Source of the DNA: Pyrrhosoma nymphula | Lineage: Eukaryota; Arthropoda; Insecta; Odonata; Coenagrionidae | Length of the DNA stretch: 64,000 nucleotides | NCBI GenBank assembly: GCA_963573305.1 | Contig: OY754331.1 | Location: 14,108,868-14,172,867 of the forward strand | Direction of reading: 5' to 3' | Shown here: positions 7,777 to 20,380 of the stretch, piece after piece | Position numbering within the stretch: position 1 is the first letter of the stretch | Layout of the letters: each line of letters opens with the position of its first letter | The notes under the pieces: model-generated | What the model was told of the DNA's origin: nothing | Database searches by the model: none | Seen by the model: only the letters and a program-made list of their open reading frames with translations | Made by a program: the position numbers and the translations under genes

Positions 7777-10264
7777 CTTTGTTAAATTCCGCGATAGAAA
7801 TCATGAAAGGTAATGTACTAACGCATTTATTGGCAAAATACGGCAGTTTTATAGATTTCCGTATTAATGTTGGACTCCCGTCATTCTTAGCGACATAACG
7901 CTACCTTGAGAAAGTCAAATTGCGCTTTGCTGCTTGGCTTGTTTTTACTTTCCCCCACCTCTTACCGTTCCCGTTAAGGTTCATTCGTTCGCACTCATCT
8001 GTGTCTCTCATCTACACTGTTCATCACTGGCATTAATTCTTTCCGAATGTCAGACTAACGCCCCCAGTGTTCTCTAAATGTATTCAATGTCAGTGCGATA
8101 GTAAGAAGAAAAAAATCCATACTTCGAAATACTCACGGTTCTTTTTCGGCAACAAAAAACGTGTTACTGTGGCAATCGATTGATTTTCAATTCCGACGAC
8201 GGATTGTCACTCGACTTGAAGAGAGATTAATTGAGTAAATAAATATCTCTTCTTCATATGATACATGCGGCAGGAGCCATCAAATGAAGTGTCGGGTTAA
8301 CTTCCATAAAACGGATGATATGAAGAGGGAAAGAAAATATTTCTAATGCTGTACCAATGAATAGAACAATCATGCGCGAGTTCTGTATTTCCCTTTCCGG
8401 CCTTTACATACAGTTCTTAAAAGATATTATGCCATTTGTAAAACTTACGAAGAGAAAAAAAAAAAAACGAGGATTACACTATTTTCAACGCTAGTCAAGG
8501 TCTATGCCTGAAACCTTGTGTTACCGCATTACACTCTTCCACGCGCGGTACATAAAAACGTAAACGCATAAAACAGATGAAAACCTGCATCCGAAATTCT
8601 GAGAGCAGAAGAATAGAATAGATTTTTGCACGCCATTTATCGCCATCGTTTATTGCTTCATGCATTTACACATTCATCTACAGGAAATTATCTCGCATTG
8701 AAATGAGATGTGGTTTTAAATGAAGAAAAGACAACGACCGAATATTTCCTTCCGAGTCGATAAGCGTCAAGTATAAATGGGCGGGAATGAATTATGTAGT
8801 TAATATTTCGCTGGATATGCACTGAAGGGAGAATGGATGAAAGTTGAATCCTGACGTAGATGTACGAGTCAAGATTAAATGGCATGGAGGACTGAGCATT
8901 TCGGCAATGTCACGAGGGTATTTGTTGTGAAGAGAAAAAGCATTCGGGATATGAAGAACAGAAGAGCACGAGTTGAAGCGATTAACGGACGCAAGCAAAC
9001 GCTACAGATGAATAACGGAAATGATAGTTTTAAGGTAACATAGAGAGAATTCAGCTCAGAAAAAAAAACATGCCGATTATTCCGTAGCGTCTATCCCCAA
9101 AATATATATTGGGACGCGTGGATATATGCAAGAAAGAATAATAGATACTTTAATAATATAAGCACTATGACCTAATTGTGTCATAGGAAGAAGATGACAT
9201 CAGTGGCTAATATCATTTTCTTCCCTTTAGGTTCGAGAATAGAATGAGAGGCTAAGATTATTTGGAAATTTCGGGTCATGCGAGTTTTAAAGTGGCGCGG
9301 AGGACATTACTTACAGTATACTTTAAATGTCCTAAGATTGATAGAAGCTACAAAGTAAGATAGATACACCGCCGAACAGATTCGTTATTTTCGCGCACCA
9401 TTGGTGATATTATTTATGATCCACACCACATCTCTTGAAGTGACATTAGCGTCAATGTAAGAGAGATACAGTGTCAAAAGGAGAGGTACAAAAATGCCTC
9501 ATTCCCGCACAGCACTGGTCACCACACGAACTTGTCTATGAACGGAAGTAAACCGAATGCATTTACTTAACCACATGAATGAAATGAGAGAATACTTCAG
9601 TGAAATAATCATTTTTTGTCTAAGAAACGGACTTCTAAAGGAATTAGAAAGTTTCGTTAAGAAGCAAAGCTCAGGAAAAACAGAAAAATGCGCGGATGAA
9701 AGATCCTACAAACTAGCCTGAACGAAGAATCCCAGAAAAAGAAGCATGAAATATAATTAAAACAATATATAAGGATTAAACCAATAAGACGCAACCCTAA
9801 CTCTCTGATCTATCGCGTACTGAAAAGAAAATATGTCTTGAGGAAAAAGTGGTAGTCCCGGAGAAGGAGCCCTGTAGAAGAAGATGACCTGGAGAGGAAA
9901 CAAGACGGTCTGGAGAAGATGAGGCTTGGGGAAGATGAAGACGGCCTGGAGGACAAAGAGACAGGTGAACAAAAAGACGGCTACCTGGTGAACAAAAACG
10001 CGGCCTGAAAAACAAATAGATGGGGAAAAAATGTTTTTTTTTCTGTAAATTGAGGGGTGCATACCCTCACCTTGGTACATATCTTGATACAAACCCTAGA
10101 CTTTAATTTATGCAAATAAACCGGGATAGATTCAAATGGATCTTTACATTTTTTTCAAATAAAAAATGATTAATTAGGAATCTCTTTTAGGCATTGCCTG
10201 TACATCTCTCCCTTTTATTATTATTACACCATTGACGACTTAAAAAAAATCAGAGCAAGAAACT
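7777..10264. other. No gene seen; degenerate purine-rich repeat at 9880-10015
   Basis: AT-rich and unique-looking. At 9880-10015 the plus strand has an imperfect A/G-rich series of roughly 30-base steps built on GAxGACGGxCTGGAGAA and GGTGAACAAAAA. The minus-strand frames through it (9757-10092) are low-complexity and match no family I know. Confidence 0.4.
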
Positions 10265-10265
10265 A

Positions 10266-10560
10266 GTGCGCTCCCTAGAATTGCAACTACCGCGAGTGTT
10301 TTGCTTTAGTGGGCGCGAAAGAATTTCGCACTCCCGGCGACTATCCGCGCGAACTTTGCTCCCGCGTCGGTGTTTCTTCACATCCAGGCGTTTCACGCGA
10401 TCGAGGCGAATCGTATTGCACGCAGCCAATCAGGTGCTTTGTCTCGTTCACCTACCCTCGCGTCACCGGAGTTGAGTTTTGCTTAACTTTCTACACGCGC
10501 GACGCGCCAGACACGCGAAACAAACGGCGGACACGTGGAGTCATTTCGTATTTACTTTTA
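10266..10560. promoter_or_regulatory. CpG-rich island with CCAAT box
   Basis: A dense CpG stretch within AT-rich DNA, with many CGCG/GCGC words and an inverted pairing of GCGCGAAAGAATTTCGC type near 10313. It carries GCCAATCA at 10424-10431, a canonical CCAAT box. This is consistent with a promoter or enhancer, but no TATA box, start or downstream exon can be assigned. Two overlapping open frames (10266-10475, 10309-10581) are composition effects. Confidence 0.35.
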
Positions 10561-10940
10561 AGATCAACAGGGATATATTAGCATGCATACATGAATTGTC
10601 CAGTTCCGTTAATCATTGCTACAGTGCTTGATATTTGATAGTTGTATTGTTGGCACACTGGGAACTTTATGGTCTAATTGTCATTCATAAACATCCCGGG
10701 CAACAACGGGACACCATCGCAGTATTCATGAAAACATGTGATTTCCGCGCTAATGTCCGCCAAGAATTTGAAGTGAGATCGGATATGAGGTTATTATCAA
10801 TTGTTTCCAGTGCAAATAGGACCCTCCATTAGTATGCAACGAGCAATCAGTAACAAAAAAAGAACTCCTCAAGGTGGTGACAGACATTCTCAGGCCATAC
10901 CCCGAGTTCCCTACGTAATGCATTGGTGAACATCGAACTG
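10561..10940. other. No gene seen
   Basis: Unique-looking sequence with nothing I can support. Confidence 0.45.
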
Positions 10941-10944
10941 TCTT

Positions 10945-11290
10945 CGGTACACCGATTGGTAGCGTGCTCAACTCCGAGTGCGAGGGATATAGGTTCAAGC
11001 CCAGGGTGGGTCGTTTTTACACGCATTTCCCTTTCGCGCTTTTCCCCTTCCATCTTTGCCCACTCCATCCCTTTTCCATGGCCGGCGTCCCAACCAACTC
11101 CCGTGCCACGCTCCCACGCTGTGATAAATGGCGGTGCTTCGTGTAAACGTAGATGTGACGCGGTCGAAAAGCCCTCGTGGACAATATTTGCAAATACACC
11201 CGCATGCACTTCTTCTTCAGTTTCTGGTGACTCGTCATTTTGTTCGCTGAGAAATGATTGATCAGGAGTGCCCCCATTAAGTGCACGACA
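10945..11290 (+). repeat. tRNA-derived SINE-like element
   Basis: GATTGGTAGCGTGC (A-box-like, 10953-10966) and AGGTTCAAGCCC (B-box-like, 10991-11002) are 38 bases apart (start to start), as in a tRNA promoter. GGGTGGGTCG closes the head, followed by a T-run. The downstream GC-richer part (to about 11200) carries the usual unrelated body. A single copy in the window; the borders are uncertain. Confidence 0.45.
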
Positions 11291-11864
11291 CTTAACTTCT
11301 CAATGTATCCCCTTCAATAAGAAAGCACGGCTACCTTCTGCCCCAATGTCCAGTTATTATTCCGCGAGAGAATCTAGTAAAATGTTTCCGAGTCATTTTT
11401 TTTTCTAGTCACTCGTCACTTACGGCATTTATTTCGACTATTTTGTTAACGGTTCAACTCAAAAATCAATGACAACCAAATCTGTGGTTAGATGACTTAA
11501 TATGATATGTTCGTTTTTTGCGAAATTGAGTTATGCATACCGTTAGATTCGTAGTGCTGGATTTGGAAAGTTTTAAAAATATGAATACAACCGTTTTTTA
11601 CATCTAATACGAAAAGGTAAGACCTAAACTTTGAGATTCTGATTTTTCAGAGCCTACTAAACTTTAAAATTAATCTTCTTTTAATACATTTAATAAATGC
11701 ATTAATTTAAAATTGCTCTCATATAAAATTTGCAAAAAAATTCATATCACATTTAGCCATCTTCCCACAGAAATAAACAGCATTGCTATACAAAATTAAC
11801 ATTCTTTTCATAAAGGTGAATTACTATATGCAACACATTCAACACTAGTGCTCTCCCTTCCCCC
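11291..11864. other. No gene seen
   Basis: AT-rich DNA without recognised features. Confidence 0.45.
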
Positions 11865-12365
11865 TTAATCCCTATCTTTTCCCCCTCCCCAACTCAACAA
11901 ACCAACCATCCCCCACCTTGAGACAACATTTTCTTCCGTAAACCCTTCCCTGGACCTCCCGAGGAGGACCACCTCCTGCACCACTGCCGAACTCCACCGC
12001 TGTTTTGAGTTCTCGCGGATTTGCTCTAGGGATGAGGGGGAGAGGAGAGGGAAAGTAGGGGGGGGGAGTGTATAGGGAGGGGAGGATTTCATGCAGTGCA
12101 GCGGTGGAGGGGAGTTAGAAGCGAGCAAGGAAATAACAGAGAACGAGGAGTTGGACGGAGAGAACAAGAGAAAAACAAACGGCCACGTCTCTTGATTTAC
12201 TCTCCCCTTTGGATTATCCCGCTCAGTTTACGTTTCCTCATTTCCAAGCCTCTCAGTCCCTCCCCACCCCCGCCCCCCCACCACCGCCCAGTCCCATACT
12301 CCTCCCCCTCTCCTCCTCATCCCCCACCAACGCCCACCACCGCTGCCTAGCCCCCGCAAACACCA
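11865..12365. other. Alternating C-rich and G-rich low-complexity blocks
   Basis: The plus strand is C/T-rich at 11865-11960, G/A-rich at 12024-12180 (including GGGGGGG at 12059-12066), and C/T-rich at 12225-12360. The opposing blocks can pair roughly with each other. Overlapping frames on both strands are proline/serine-rich shadows. Confidence 0.45.
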
Positions 12366-12846
12366 CCGTGAGTCATCAGGAAGCGCTCTTTTTCACACCT
12401 ATCGTCAAGACTTCGGCATCGGGATAAGGGCCCCCGGAGGCTTGCGTGGCTCTGACCAAGGAGGTCAAAGTGAAATGGAGGGGGCTTGACCGTGAACCCT
12501 TCATGGGCGAAAGTAAAGCAAGAATAGGGGTGCTTGGGAAGGATTTTGTGCCGAGTAGGTGTTGCCAAACCAGTCACAAAACATCGCCTTGTCAATGGTT
12601 TTTAACTTAGATTTGACGAAAATCGAACGCGACCGCCGGACACGTAAGCCAGAGAAAGGTCTAAACTGTGCCGACTGCAATGGCGGAATTGGCTTCAAGA
12701 ATCAAGTGGTATGTCGCCTCCATTTCTTTTCTAACCTCTTTGGCTCTGACCTAAGAGCAGGAGCTTTCGCATAAACTTTAGTCCCGCTAATCTTAAAATT
12801 CGGTTAATCTGAGCGGAAATGTTGAAACATTTAAAATTGTTTATAT
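12366..12846. other. No gene seen
   Basis: Mixed composition. A frame at 12559-12774 includes a C..C pattern (NCADCNGG) but no recognised domain. Confidence 0.4.
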
Positions 12847-13000
12847 ATCTTTCCAGGCTGAATTTTAGGTATAAACGGAAAAAATAAGCATACATTTTAT
12901 TTAACGTTTCAGGCTGAATTTTAGGTATAAACGGAAAAAATAAACATAAATTTTATGTAACGTTCCAGGCTGAATTTTAGGTATAAACAGAAATAATCAA
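12847..13000 (+). repeat. 56-bp tandem repeat, about 2.7 copies
   Basis: CAGGCTGAATTTTAGG recurs at 12854, 12910 and 12966, a steady 56-base step. The first two units differ by few substitutions (AAGCAT/AAACAT); the third stops after TAAACAGAAATAA. It is a minisatellite-type duplication. Confidence 0.85.
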
Positions 13001-16000
13001 GTTACAAAAAGAGAAAGACCACTCTTTAATTAACTATTACAACAGTTGTCACAAAACTATTGTCGTTCGGATAATTTACTTTCCAAAGAATAATGTACTG
13101 TATAATACATATGTTAATGTACTGTAATTATTGACGACTGTGTTATAAATTACTCTTACAAGTACGGATATATATACAAATATATTGTATCAATCCATTT
13201 AATAAAGTGATTGGAATGGATTTTAACTATAATTATGTAATTTTTCGGTTTATCCGAAAATTTCGCGATACGAACAGTCTGCCGTCCCAATTATTTCGGA
13301 TTAGCAAGACTAAGTGTACTATAATTGTGAAAATCAAAATTGGTTGGTTGATTGGTTAAAATTGAGAAGATTACCTCAAGGTAATTTGAGGCAATGAACA
13401 TAGGTGAGTAGGGTATCGAAAGATGGATTATTTGCGAGTTCCACAATTTCCATTTGAAACCAGCACTATGACGCTTATATAATCGGCAAAATAAGAGAGA
13501 TACGCTTTCGAAGGGAAAGCGTTCAAAAATCTCTCTTTCCTCGCATTATATTAGTGACTATCACAAAAACTAATGCATATACACTCCGTTAGCATCCCTC
13601 TTCCGAATCTTTTTTCCTCCATTTTTCACGGCCTGTGTTCTAAAACCCCCAGACCCTCATGCACGCAAGGCTACGTGTATAAACGTACATGGTAGAGTGT
13701 GGCTTGGCACCCTAATTTGCCTACTTGGATGTGGACTCGGCATTGACGGAGATTTTTAGAAGATACGTCAATAAACTCATTTATAATCTAATGACCGTCA
13801 TAATTTTCACAAAAAAAATTGGATCTGATGTACTTAATAGCCGCAAAATAACGCAATGTAAAATCAACTGTTACATTGGTAATCAGGAGTACGTGCAGCA
13901 TTTGAAAACCTCGCCACAAAAGAGAATAATGGTAAAATAAATGAAGGCACTTCCGAAAATTTCAGGGATATTATGGACAGGTTTATATAATAGCAAGTTA
14001 AAACCGCTGCTTCACAGGAGGTACTGGATAATGTATATGGTTGTTAAAACATCCTATGCATGATAAATAGAAATTTCTCTTGAGATTAGTAATTATGAAT
14101 AAAATTTCATCAGCTGAGATAACTTCAATTTTCATAGTTTCTTACGCCGAAAAATTTACTGTACGGTACTATTTGAAACTTATGGAGTTGAAACTGAAAG
14201 TTATGCTTATCTGCTAGCCAAATGAAGATATATTCACTGAAAATCATGTCCCATCTGAATTCAACCTGATTCAGAACTCGTGTTGCTTTTTTATTATAAA
14301 ACAGCTTCCTCTTACCCTAATTTAACAAGTCAAACCTTGAGCCTGTGTGAAGGGATTGTTTGAGTAAAGGGCGTCTAATTATCCATTCAAGTCATTGGTA
14401 TTAGAAAAACGATATGCAATACGTCGAAAAAAAAAGCAAAGCCAACATGCTGCGTTGGTTTCATTTTGATACGTCTAGGAGGAACCGTCAACGTAGAGTC
14501 GAATACAGCTCACGACGTACGCCATATGATCTAAATTAAGAACGCAAAACTGCTTTCCCTTTATGATCGCCAGCATTTATACGCCTCATCACTCTCGATC
14601 GACCGCTATTTTTGGCATGAAAGTGACTCACTAGTGCATGCCACGATGAGCTATCCCCTCCAGGCAGATAGACGTCTCTTCGCCAGCTGACGACTAACGC
14701 TGGATAGTAAGGAGACGCGTCTGGTATATGTTTTGATTCTAAGAAAAAGGAAATTTGAATTTTAAGTCTCGATTACAATTCTGAAGGGATTTCACATTAT
14801 CACTACCAGGAACATGAAAGGAAAATTTGAAAAGCCCAGGGAGCATATTACTTTTCACCGCTTTAAAATATTTATTTCGTTTATTATGACAGCTGAGTAA
14901 AAATCACAATAACTCCTAACTTCATTGCAGTTCTTTTCTATAATATTTTTGTTCATTTTACTAATAATTTAAATGATAATGTAATATAATGTCATCCCTT
15001 CAACATAGTTTGAATTAATTGTCTTCGAATTCTTTGGAAAAGATAATTACTCACTTCTTCAAGTTAAGGGTTTAAAGAAAAAACTGTAACAAATTGTGAT
15101 TCTACATGCGAGCGTATGATAATGGACCATTCTCCATTTACATACGATGTCCTAGCGCATTATTGATAATTTAATATGGATAAGCATAACCCCTCAAATC
15201 ATAATCCAGAACGCAGGGCAATCATGCCAGGATATCAAATTATGTAGAGGCCAAAATCATTTTAATGACACGTGTCTGGAAAAGGAAAAAAATAATTATC
15301 ACACCTAAACCTCAAATCGACAAGGAAATCCACCCATTTCTATTATTTTTTAAAATCACTCATTTTATTATTGAATAGTGATAGGCACATAATAACACGC
15401 ACATAATGGAGTACATGTTTCCTCTATTTCCACCTGCTTTAGGTTACCATTAGGAAGCAAGTAGCAACATCTATCGTAATATTGTGATCTTCTTCGATAA
15501 CACGACCTTGTGTTTTCTTTTTGTATTTCATATACGATTGAACTTTGATGAACTGAAGAAGATACAAAATGTTGAAACCCGGATAGAAAGGTTTAGATAG
15601 ATAGTAAGGTAGCTTAGATTGTTTGTTAGATGCTCCCTTGAGACAATTTCTGTCCACTTTGTATGTTCAAGGAATAAAATAGGAATTTTTTACGCCACAT
15701 TTTTCGCGATACGGATGGAAGTGCGAAGATGACCCTGGATATGAATACTTGATCCCTTAGCTCAAAAGTCATTTTTAACGACCAGCGGCTAAATATGGGT
15801 AGTAATTTTTATTTTTTTTAAAACTGATCTAACATTTACTATGGACGTGAATTTTCCCGAGCATTTCTGAAACAACGGCTTAGGAAATCCATACGCTCCG
15901 GGAACCCGAGAAGGATTCAAAACAGGAAGCATTAAGACGGCTAATTATATCAAAACTCACGAGTCTGGACTCGCACCGAATGATTGGCATTAATGAGACT

Positions 16001-16838
16001 ACTTTTCGCGCGATGTTGAAAATACTTTATGACAGCGATTAAGGAAACGGTCAAAAATAGATGCTGAAGAATTCTTCGAGCTCGAAAAATGAGAAAATAA
16101 TAATTAGTACAGCTCACAAGATCCCTAAAATATCTTTCATCACCTCAGATATAAATGAAGCGAGCAATAATAATTTATATAGATGCATTTTTTTAAACAG
16201 AAGTCACTGTACGCAGACAGAGGAAGCAACTTATTTTAACCTCCTAAAGGGATAATCTCGTTCTCTGAAATTCCATTCAAAAGAAGATTTTCGTCAATAT
16301 TAAATGTATTGGCCAAACTTCCGAGCATTATACCTTGGATTAGGAGGAATATATTGGAATAGGAAATGGTTAACCACGCTGAAATCATTACCCACTAATT
16401 TAAACGAGATCGTCCGAGAAAGCATGATATCCATTACCAATTTCCTAATAAGGAGATTTCAAGTAGGTTTAAATCATAAAAATGTGGTCCTATGACATGG
16501 CATAGTTTATTTATGAAAGCGGTAAATAAAACAGACGAAATTAGTGCTTTACAGGATAGCTTTTTAAACGCAATGTAGTGCGCTTTGCCGTTTCATCTTC
16601 GATTGTCCCACGGCAGTAGCTGGGAATGACTATTTAGATATAAGTTTGAAATTTAGTCGTTTCTTTTTGGTTTCTCAGCATCAATATTACGTCATTGAAT
16701 ATAAAAATAAATTAATTACTTTTATGAGGTCTCTTCGCTTTGCCTCAAAAATTTGAATTTCCATTATGTCAACATACTTCGTCTATGATTTCCCCATATT
16801 TCCTTTGATTTTTAGTTTAAAAAATATCTAGTTGATAT
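13001..16838. other. No gene seen; one hairpin
   Basis: Long AT-rich stretch without recognised genes. A hairpin at 13494-13537 pairs AGAGAGAT and ACGCTTTC with GGAAAGCGT and ATCTCTCT. Short frames (13725-13940, 16061-16255) show no family resemblance. Confidence 0.45.
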
Positions 16839-17003
16839 TTAACCCTATCAGTGCTATGCACGCGTATATGCGTTTGGGCGGAGCAGTGCCATCAGCGCTA
16901 CGCACGCATATATGCGTTTTAAATAGCAATAGTTTCAATATCAACAACGACAATATGCGCGCTACGGTGGCTCTTGGATCAAGCTTAGCACTGAAAAGGT
17001 TAA
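16839..17003. mobile_element. piggyBac-type MITE with TTAA target sites
   Basis: TTAA at 16839-16842 and 17000-17003 flank a 157-bp element. It begins CCCTATCAGTGCTA and ends TAGCACTGAAAAGG, imperfect 14-bp terminal inverted repeats. TTAA target sites plus termini starting CCC are the signature of the piggyBac superfamily. No transposase is present, so movement would need one supplied elsewhere. Inside is a direct repeat of about 26 bases (CAGTGCTATGCACGCGTATA at 16850 and the CAGCGCTACGCACGCATATA variant at 16893). Confidence 0.7.
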
Positions 17004-18604
17004 AACTAAAAGTATTTGTTTTCATTAAAATAAATTTTTATTTCCAAAAAAAGTCTTGTGGTGCACCAATTTTTTACTTTACTGTACCTTTATTGTGATA
17101 AAAGGTCTCCTGTGTTTTCCTAGATATTGATTCTGATGTCCATTTGAAAATGATTTCGTGTGATAATTTTTAACCAAAGTATAATTCCAGTCACATGATA
17201 CCTTAAATCAACCAAAATATTGCAGGTTATCTTGTAGAAAAGAGGGTGAACCTGAGACCACCGGATACGAGGGCATTGTAACAAATACTCTTTCAATACT
17301 TCATAAGTATTAAATATAGTTCTTGATTTGGCATTCGTTTCATTCATGCCAAATTCATCTCTCCATCCGCTTAATCTCTTGGTTATAATCAGTAGGTGGT
17401 GTGGCAGGGCATATCCATCCATGCATAATATTTTACTGCGAAAGGCCGGAAACTAGTACTGTGAGAGATACTTTTGTAACTCATTTAATTAGGAATTAAC
17501 CGAGTCAATCACAAGAGACCTATACCATAAGAACTCAAGTATTCTAAAGAAAGTTAACCAAGAAATGGTCCCTTAAAGGCTATGGTCAAATATGTCGCAA
17601 ATACATGCGATTCACTAAGTAATCTACAGTAAACATCCAAAAACAAAAACCCAGGAGCTTTCCTAGGCGTTTGAAGGCGATTTTAGCCGGAATCATCGCG
17701 TAGCTCCTAAAATAATTGTAGGTATTTAAAATTTTCATCTTGCCATATTTACAATAATGGCAAGGTTAAATTACAATAAGGGTTAAATTGGAGCAAAAGG
17801 AGTTGCAATAAATGAGGATTGATACCTGTGAATCGCCAATAAAAATATTTGTAATAACATCTCTCGGATTATGCCTTATTGGTTCATGACAAAAGTATAT
17901 GGAAGAAAGTTAATATTTTGTGACAAAAAAATTTTACGGAGGAATATTTCGGTTCAGTGTAATGGAATTCAAATTTTTTACGATGACCATGGCATCCTAG
18001 AGAAATCTACCAATTTCACCTTTCTTCCTCCCCCCTCCTTCCCCTCCCGTCTCCTTGTGACAACAGCCAAGTTTCTTTTGGCGTCCCACTCGACGGGATG
18101 CATGCAATGCTCACAACATTCCTTCTCCGCTTTCACATCATCACACACGACCGTCAGAGGGACCCGTGCTTAATCCTATCAAAATTCTACATACCCAGCC
18201 ACAATTAAAATTCATTCACCACCGCCAGCGACGTCGCCGGTAAATTAATTTTAATAAAAATATGCCATTATAATTGAAGAGTCAAGAAATATCACGGAAC
18301 TTTTATTTCGCCAAGAAAATAGAATACACACTTAAACAGCACTCTATAGCAATTATTCGTGCAATAATTTTGATAGCGGAGAAAATGTATCTGCCGATGC
18401 CAATAACAAGGCTCTGTTAGGATACTAGGTGCATTTTGGTACACAGCAGGTTCAGTGCTAATTTTCTTCTCACATAGGAAAAGAATATCTCAAAACGTTT
18501 TGTTTTCGTATTTTCTTTACATTAAGTGGGAGTAGGATCCAAAAGTAAGGGTCTTCGTGACAGGTACCACTTCATACTTGGCCAAAACCGAACACTTTCG
18601 CGTT
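17004..18604. other. No gene seen
   Basis: AT-rich, apart from a short C/T-rich block near 18025-18060. Nothing supported. Confidence 0.45.
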
Positions 18605-19382
18605 GGCGCTACACACGTTCCGACCCGATCACCCGACACGACCGAACTCCCCTCCACCATCCCTGTCGGGGCCAGTTCTACAGACGTCCAAACCAATCCA
18701 CCCGACCCGACCAACTTACCAAATATTTCTCAGTACACAACGTGATCTCATGGAGTGAAGTTGGTTTCGGCTTGTGTTGGCAATGGCTCCGCATTTTTCG
18801 AAACATCAAAAAATTGGTTTGGCTTTAGCCAATTTGGTTCTCATTGATGAGATAAGAAAGAGAAGAAAATAGTATGGATGAAGAAGTGGTTGCTTTAAGA
18901 GACGAAGTTTCACCCACATGAATTTACTTCGAGAATTGGATGGAAACAATTTCGAAATTATTTGTGGATGGATCAAGTGTGTTTCATGGAGTTGCTTGGC
19001 AAGGTCAAACCTCAAATTGATAGAAAAAATACAGTTATGAGGGAATGCGTAAGTGCTGAGGAGAGGCTGGTGGTGACGCTCCGTTATTTAGAAACTGGAA
19101 GGTCGTTGGAAGACTTGAAGTCACACAACCTCGCACGACCAAATCCAGGGGTAAAATGAGTTGGGTGGGGGTCAGGAGTTGGCCCGATGACGGTACACAC
19201 GTTGCGACGCCACAGAAATCGGGATAGGGCGGTCGGCGGTTGGATGGTCTGTTTGGACCAACCGCCCGACCGTCGGGCCCGACTGTTTTCGTCGGGCGAC
19301 AGGCCTACACACCCTCCAACCGTCGGCTCCAACGTAGTTGGTCCCGACAGTTGGGTGGTTTGGTCGGAACGTGTGTAGCGCC
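18605..19382. mobile_element. PIF/Harbinger-derived element with terminal inverted repeats
   Basis: GGCGCTACACACGTTCCGAC at 18605 is repeated inverted as GTCGGAACGTGTGTAGCGCC ending at 19382. The 778-bp element has GC-rich, self-complementary ends (many CGACC/GGTCG words). In the middle lies a piece of Harbinger-type transposase (18899-19159). Harbinger elements normally duplicate a 3-bp TWA site; flanks here (GTT / TTT) do not show one, so the outer border or site has decayed. It is non-autonomous because most of the transposase is missing. Confidence 0.7.
18899..19159 (+). pseudogene. Harbinger transposase N-terminal fragment
   Basis: An uninterrupted frame of about 87 codons follows an in-frame stop at 18896. 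It reads FHPHEFTSRIGWKQFRNYL, then MDQVCFMELLGKVKPQI, then RKNTVMRECVSAEERLVV and TLRYLETGRSLEDL. This is the conserved N-terminal part of PIF/Harbinger (DDE_Tnp_4) transposases, which carry a similar F-x-E-L-L-x-x-V-x-P-x-I, then I-S-x-E-E-R-L-x-x-T-L-R-[YF]-L-A-T-G. The catalytic DDE region is absent: the frame runs into the GC-rich inverted terminus and stops. Upstream coding is in another frame (ATGGATGAAG at 18873), so there is a frameshift. It is dead as an enzyme; the relatively clean reading suggests moderate age. Confidence 0.75.
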
Positions 19383-19539
19383 TTTAGGCACCAGCGTTGG
19401 AAGAAGCAAGAAAAAAATTGAAATCAGAATAGCCCAATCATTTAGGCATTCTAAAAGAAGAGGAGTTTGATGACAGCTAATAACACAAGCCTGTAATCAA
19501 GGAAACGCTTTACAAAAACCTATACGAAAACCTATATGT

Positions 19540-19962
19540 ATAGGATACGCTTACATGGCAGTGCAGCCTAGACAATAACAGCTTCAGAGCAAAAGAGATT
19601 GGAAGCCATGGAGATGCGGTGTTATCGAAGAATGATTAAGTTCAAACGGACGCAGAGAATCACCAACAAAGAAGTCTTACGAAAAGTAGGAGAGAAGTTT
19701 AGTGAAATCCTGAGAAGAATAAGAAGAGACAAACTTAATTTCGTGACTCAATAGTCCATTGATAACAACACTGGAAGGAAAAATGAATGGAAATATTCAC
19801 AGAGGGAGACCAAGAATGAAATACATCAGAAAAATGTTGAAGGAAGTCAAGAATAATGTCGGAATGAAGCGGTTGGCGGAGAAGAGAGTGTATAGGAGAG
19901 CCGCTGCGAACCAGTCTTCGATGAATGACTGCTGATACAAATGATAACACCAGTCTTTAAAT
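19540..19962 (+). pseudogene. Decayed non-LTR reverse-transcriptase tail, copy 2
   Basis: QRLEAMEMRCYRRMIKFK then RTQRITNKEVLRKVGEK is readable from about 19589. It matches the C-terminal tail of RTE-like non-LTR polymerases. Stops follow, and the end (ANQSS-like at 19906-19925) precedes a TGATACAAATGATAA run. The catalytic part is absent. Same family as the copy at 1.1 kb. Confidence 0.7.
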
Positions 19963-20160
19963 AAGTGTGATTTACATAGTTGCCTTCTCGCCTTAATTTG
20001 AGCTGTCAATATTGTTCGTAAACGTAAAAATGTACTCGAGAGTTCTTTTGTTTCACGTAGCCTTGGTAATTACCGTTCACTGTCTCAGGCGTCATTTTGT
20101 GGAAATGAGACATACTGGGTAAGTGAAAAACAATTGCACATTTCCTCGAATTTGTATGTT

Positions 20161-20282
20161 TTTTAATATAAAAAATACGCAACACGTGTTTCGGCTCACC
20201 AAGCCATCATAAGGTGTACACTGTATTCACCTGATGATGGCTTGATAAGCCGAAACACGTTGTGTTATTTTTATTTTTACTC
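20161..20282. repeat. Imperfect foldback with hammerhead-like core on both arms
   Basis: The left arm (about 20165-20214) and right arm (20225-20276) are inverted copies at roughly 80% identity. The plus strand reads CTGATGA (20231-20237), T, GGCTT-GAT-AAGCC, GAAA (20252-20255), then CACGTTGTGTT, which could form a short stem ACAC/GTGT followed by T. The minus-strand arm reads CTTATGA, a hairpin, GAAA, then CACGTGTT. The order matches the hammerhead core except for one added T before stem II. No clear stem I. Confidence 0.65.
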
Positions 20283-20294
20283 CCTTAATATTAG

Positions 20295-20380
20295 CTCACA
20301 CTGTCTGTCTGCTTGTCTGTGTACGTATACAAATCCTTCGGAGCGGAAGGTGTGGTGTTCGATTCCCAGCCGGGGAAATT
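20295..20380 (+). repeat. Possible tRNA-derived SINE fragment
   Basis: GGTGTTCGATTCCC (B-box-like) at 20356-20369 follows a T/G-rich region with GTCTGTGTACG, which could be a degraded A box. It is then followed by an A/T-rich stretch with T7 runs. The evidence is limited to the B box and its surroundings. Confidence 0.3.

Noticed and set aside
9757..10092. Membrane-protein-like minus-strand frame
   Set aside because: Hydrophobic residues come from a degenerate purine-rich repeat; no start context or homology.
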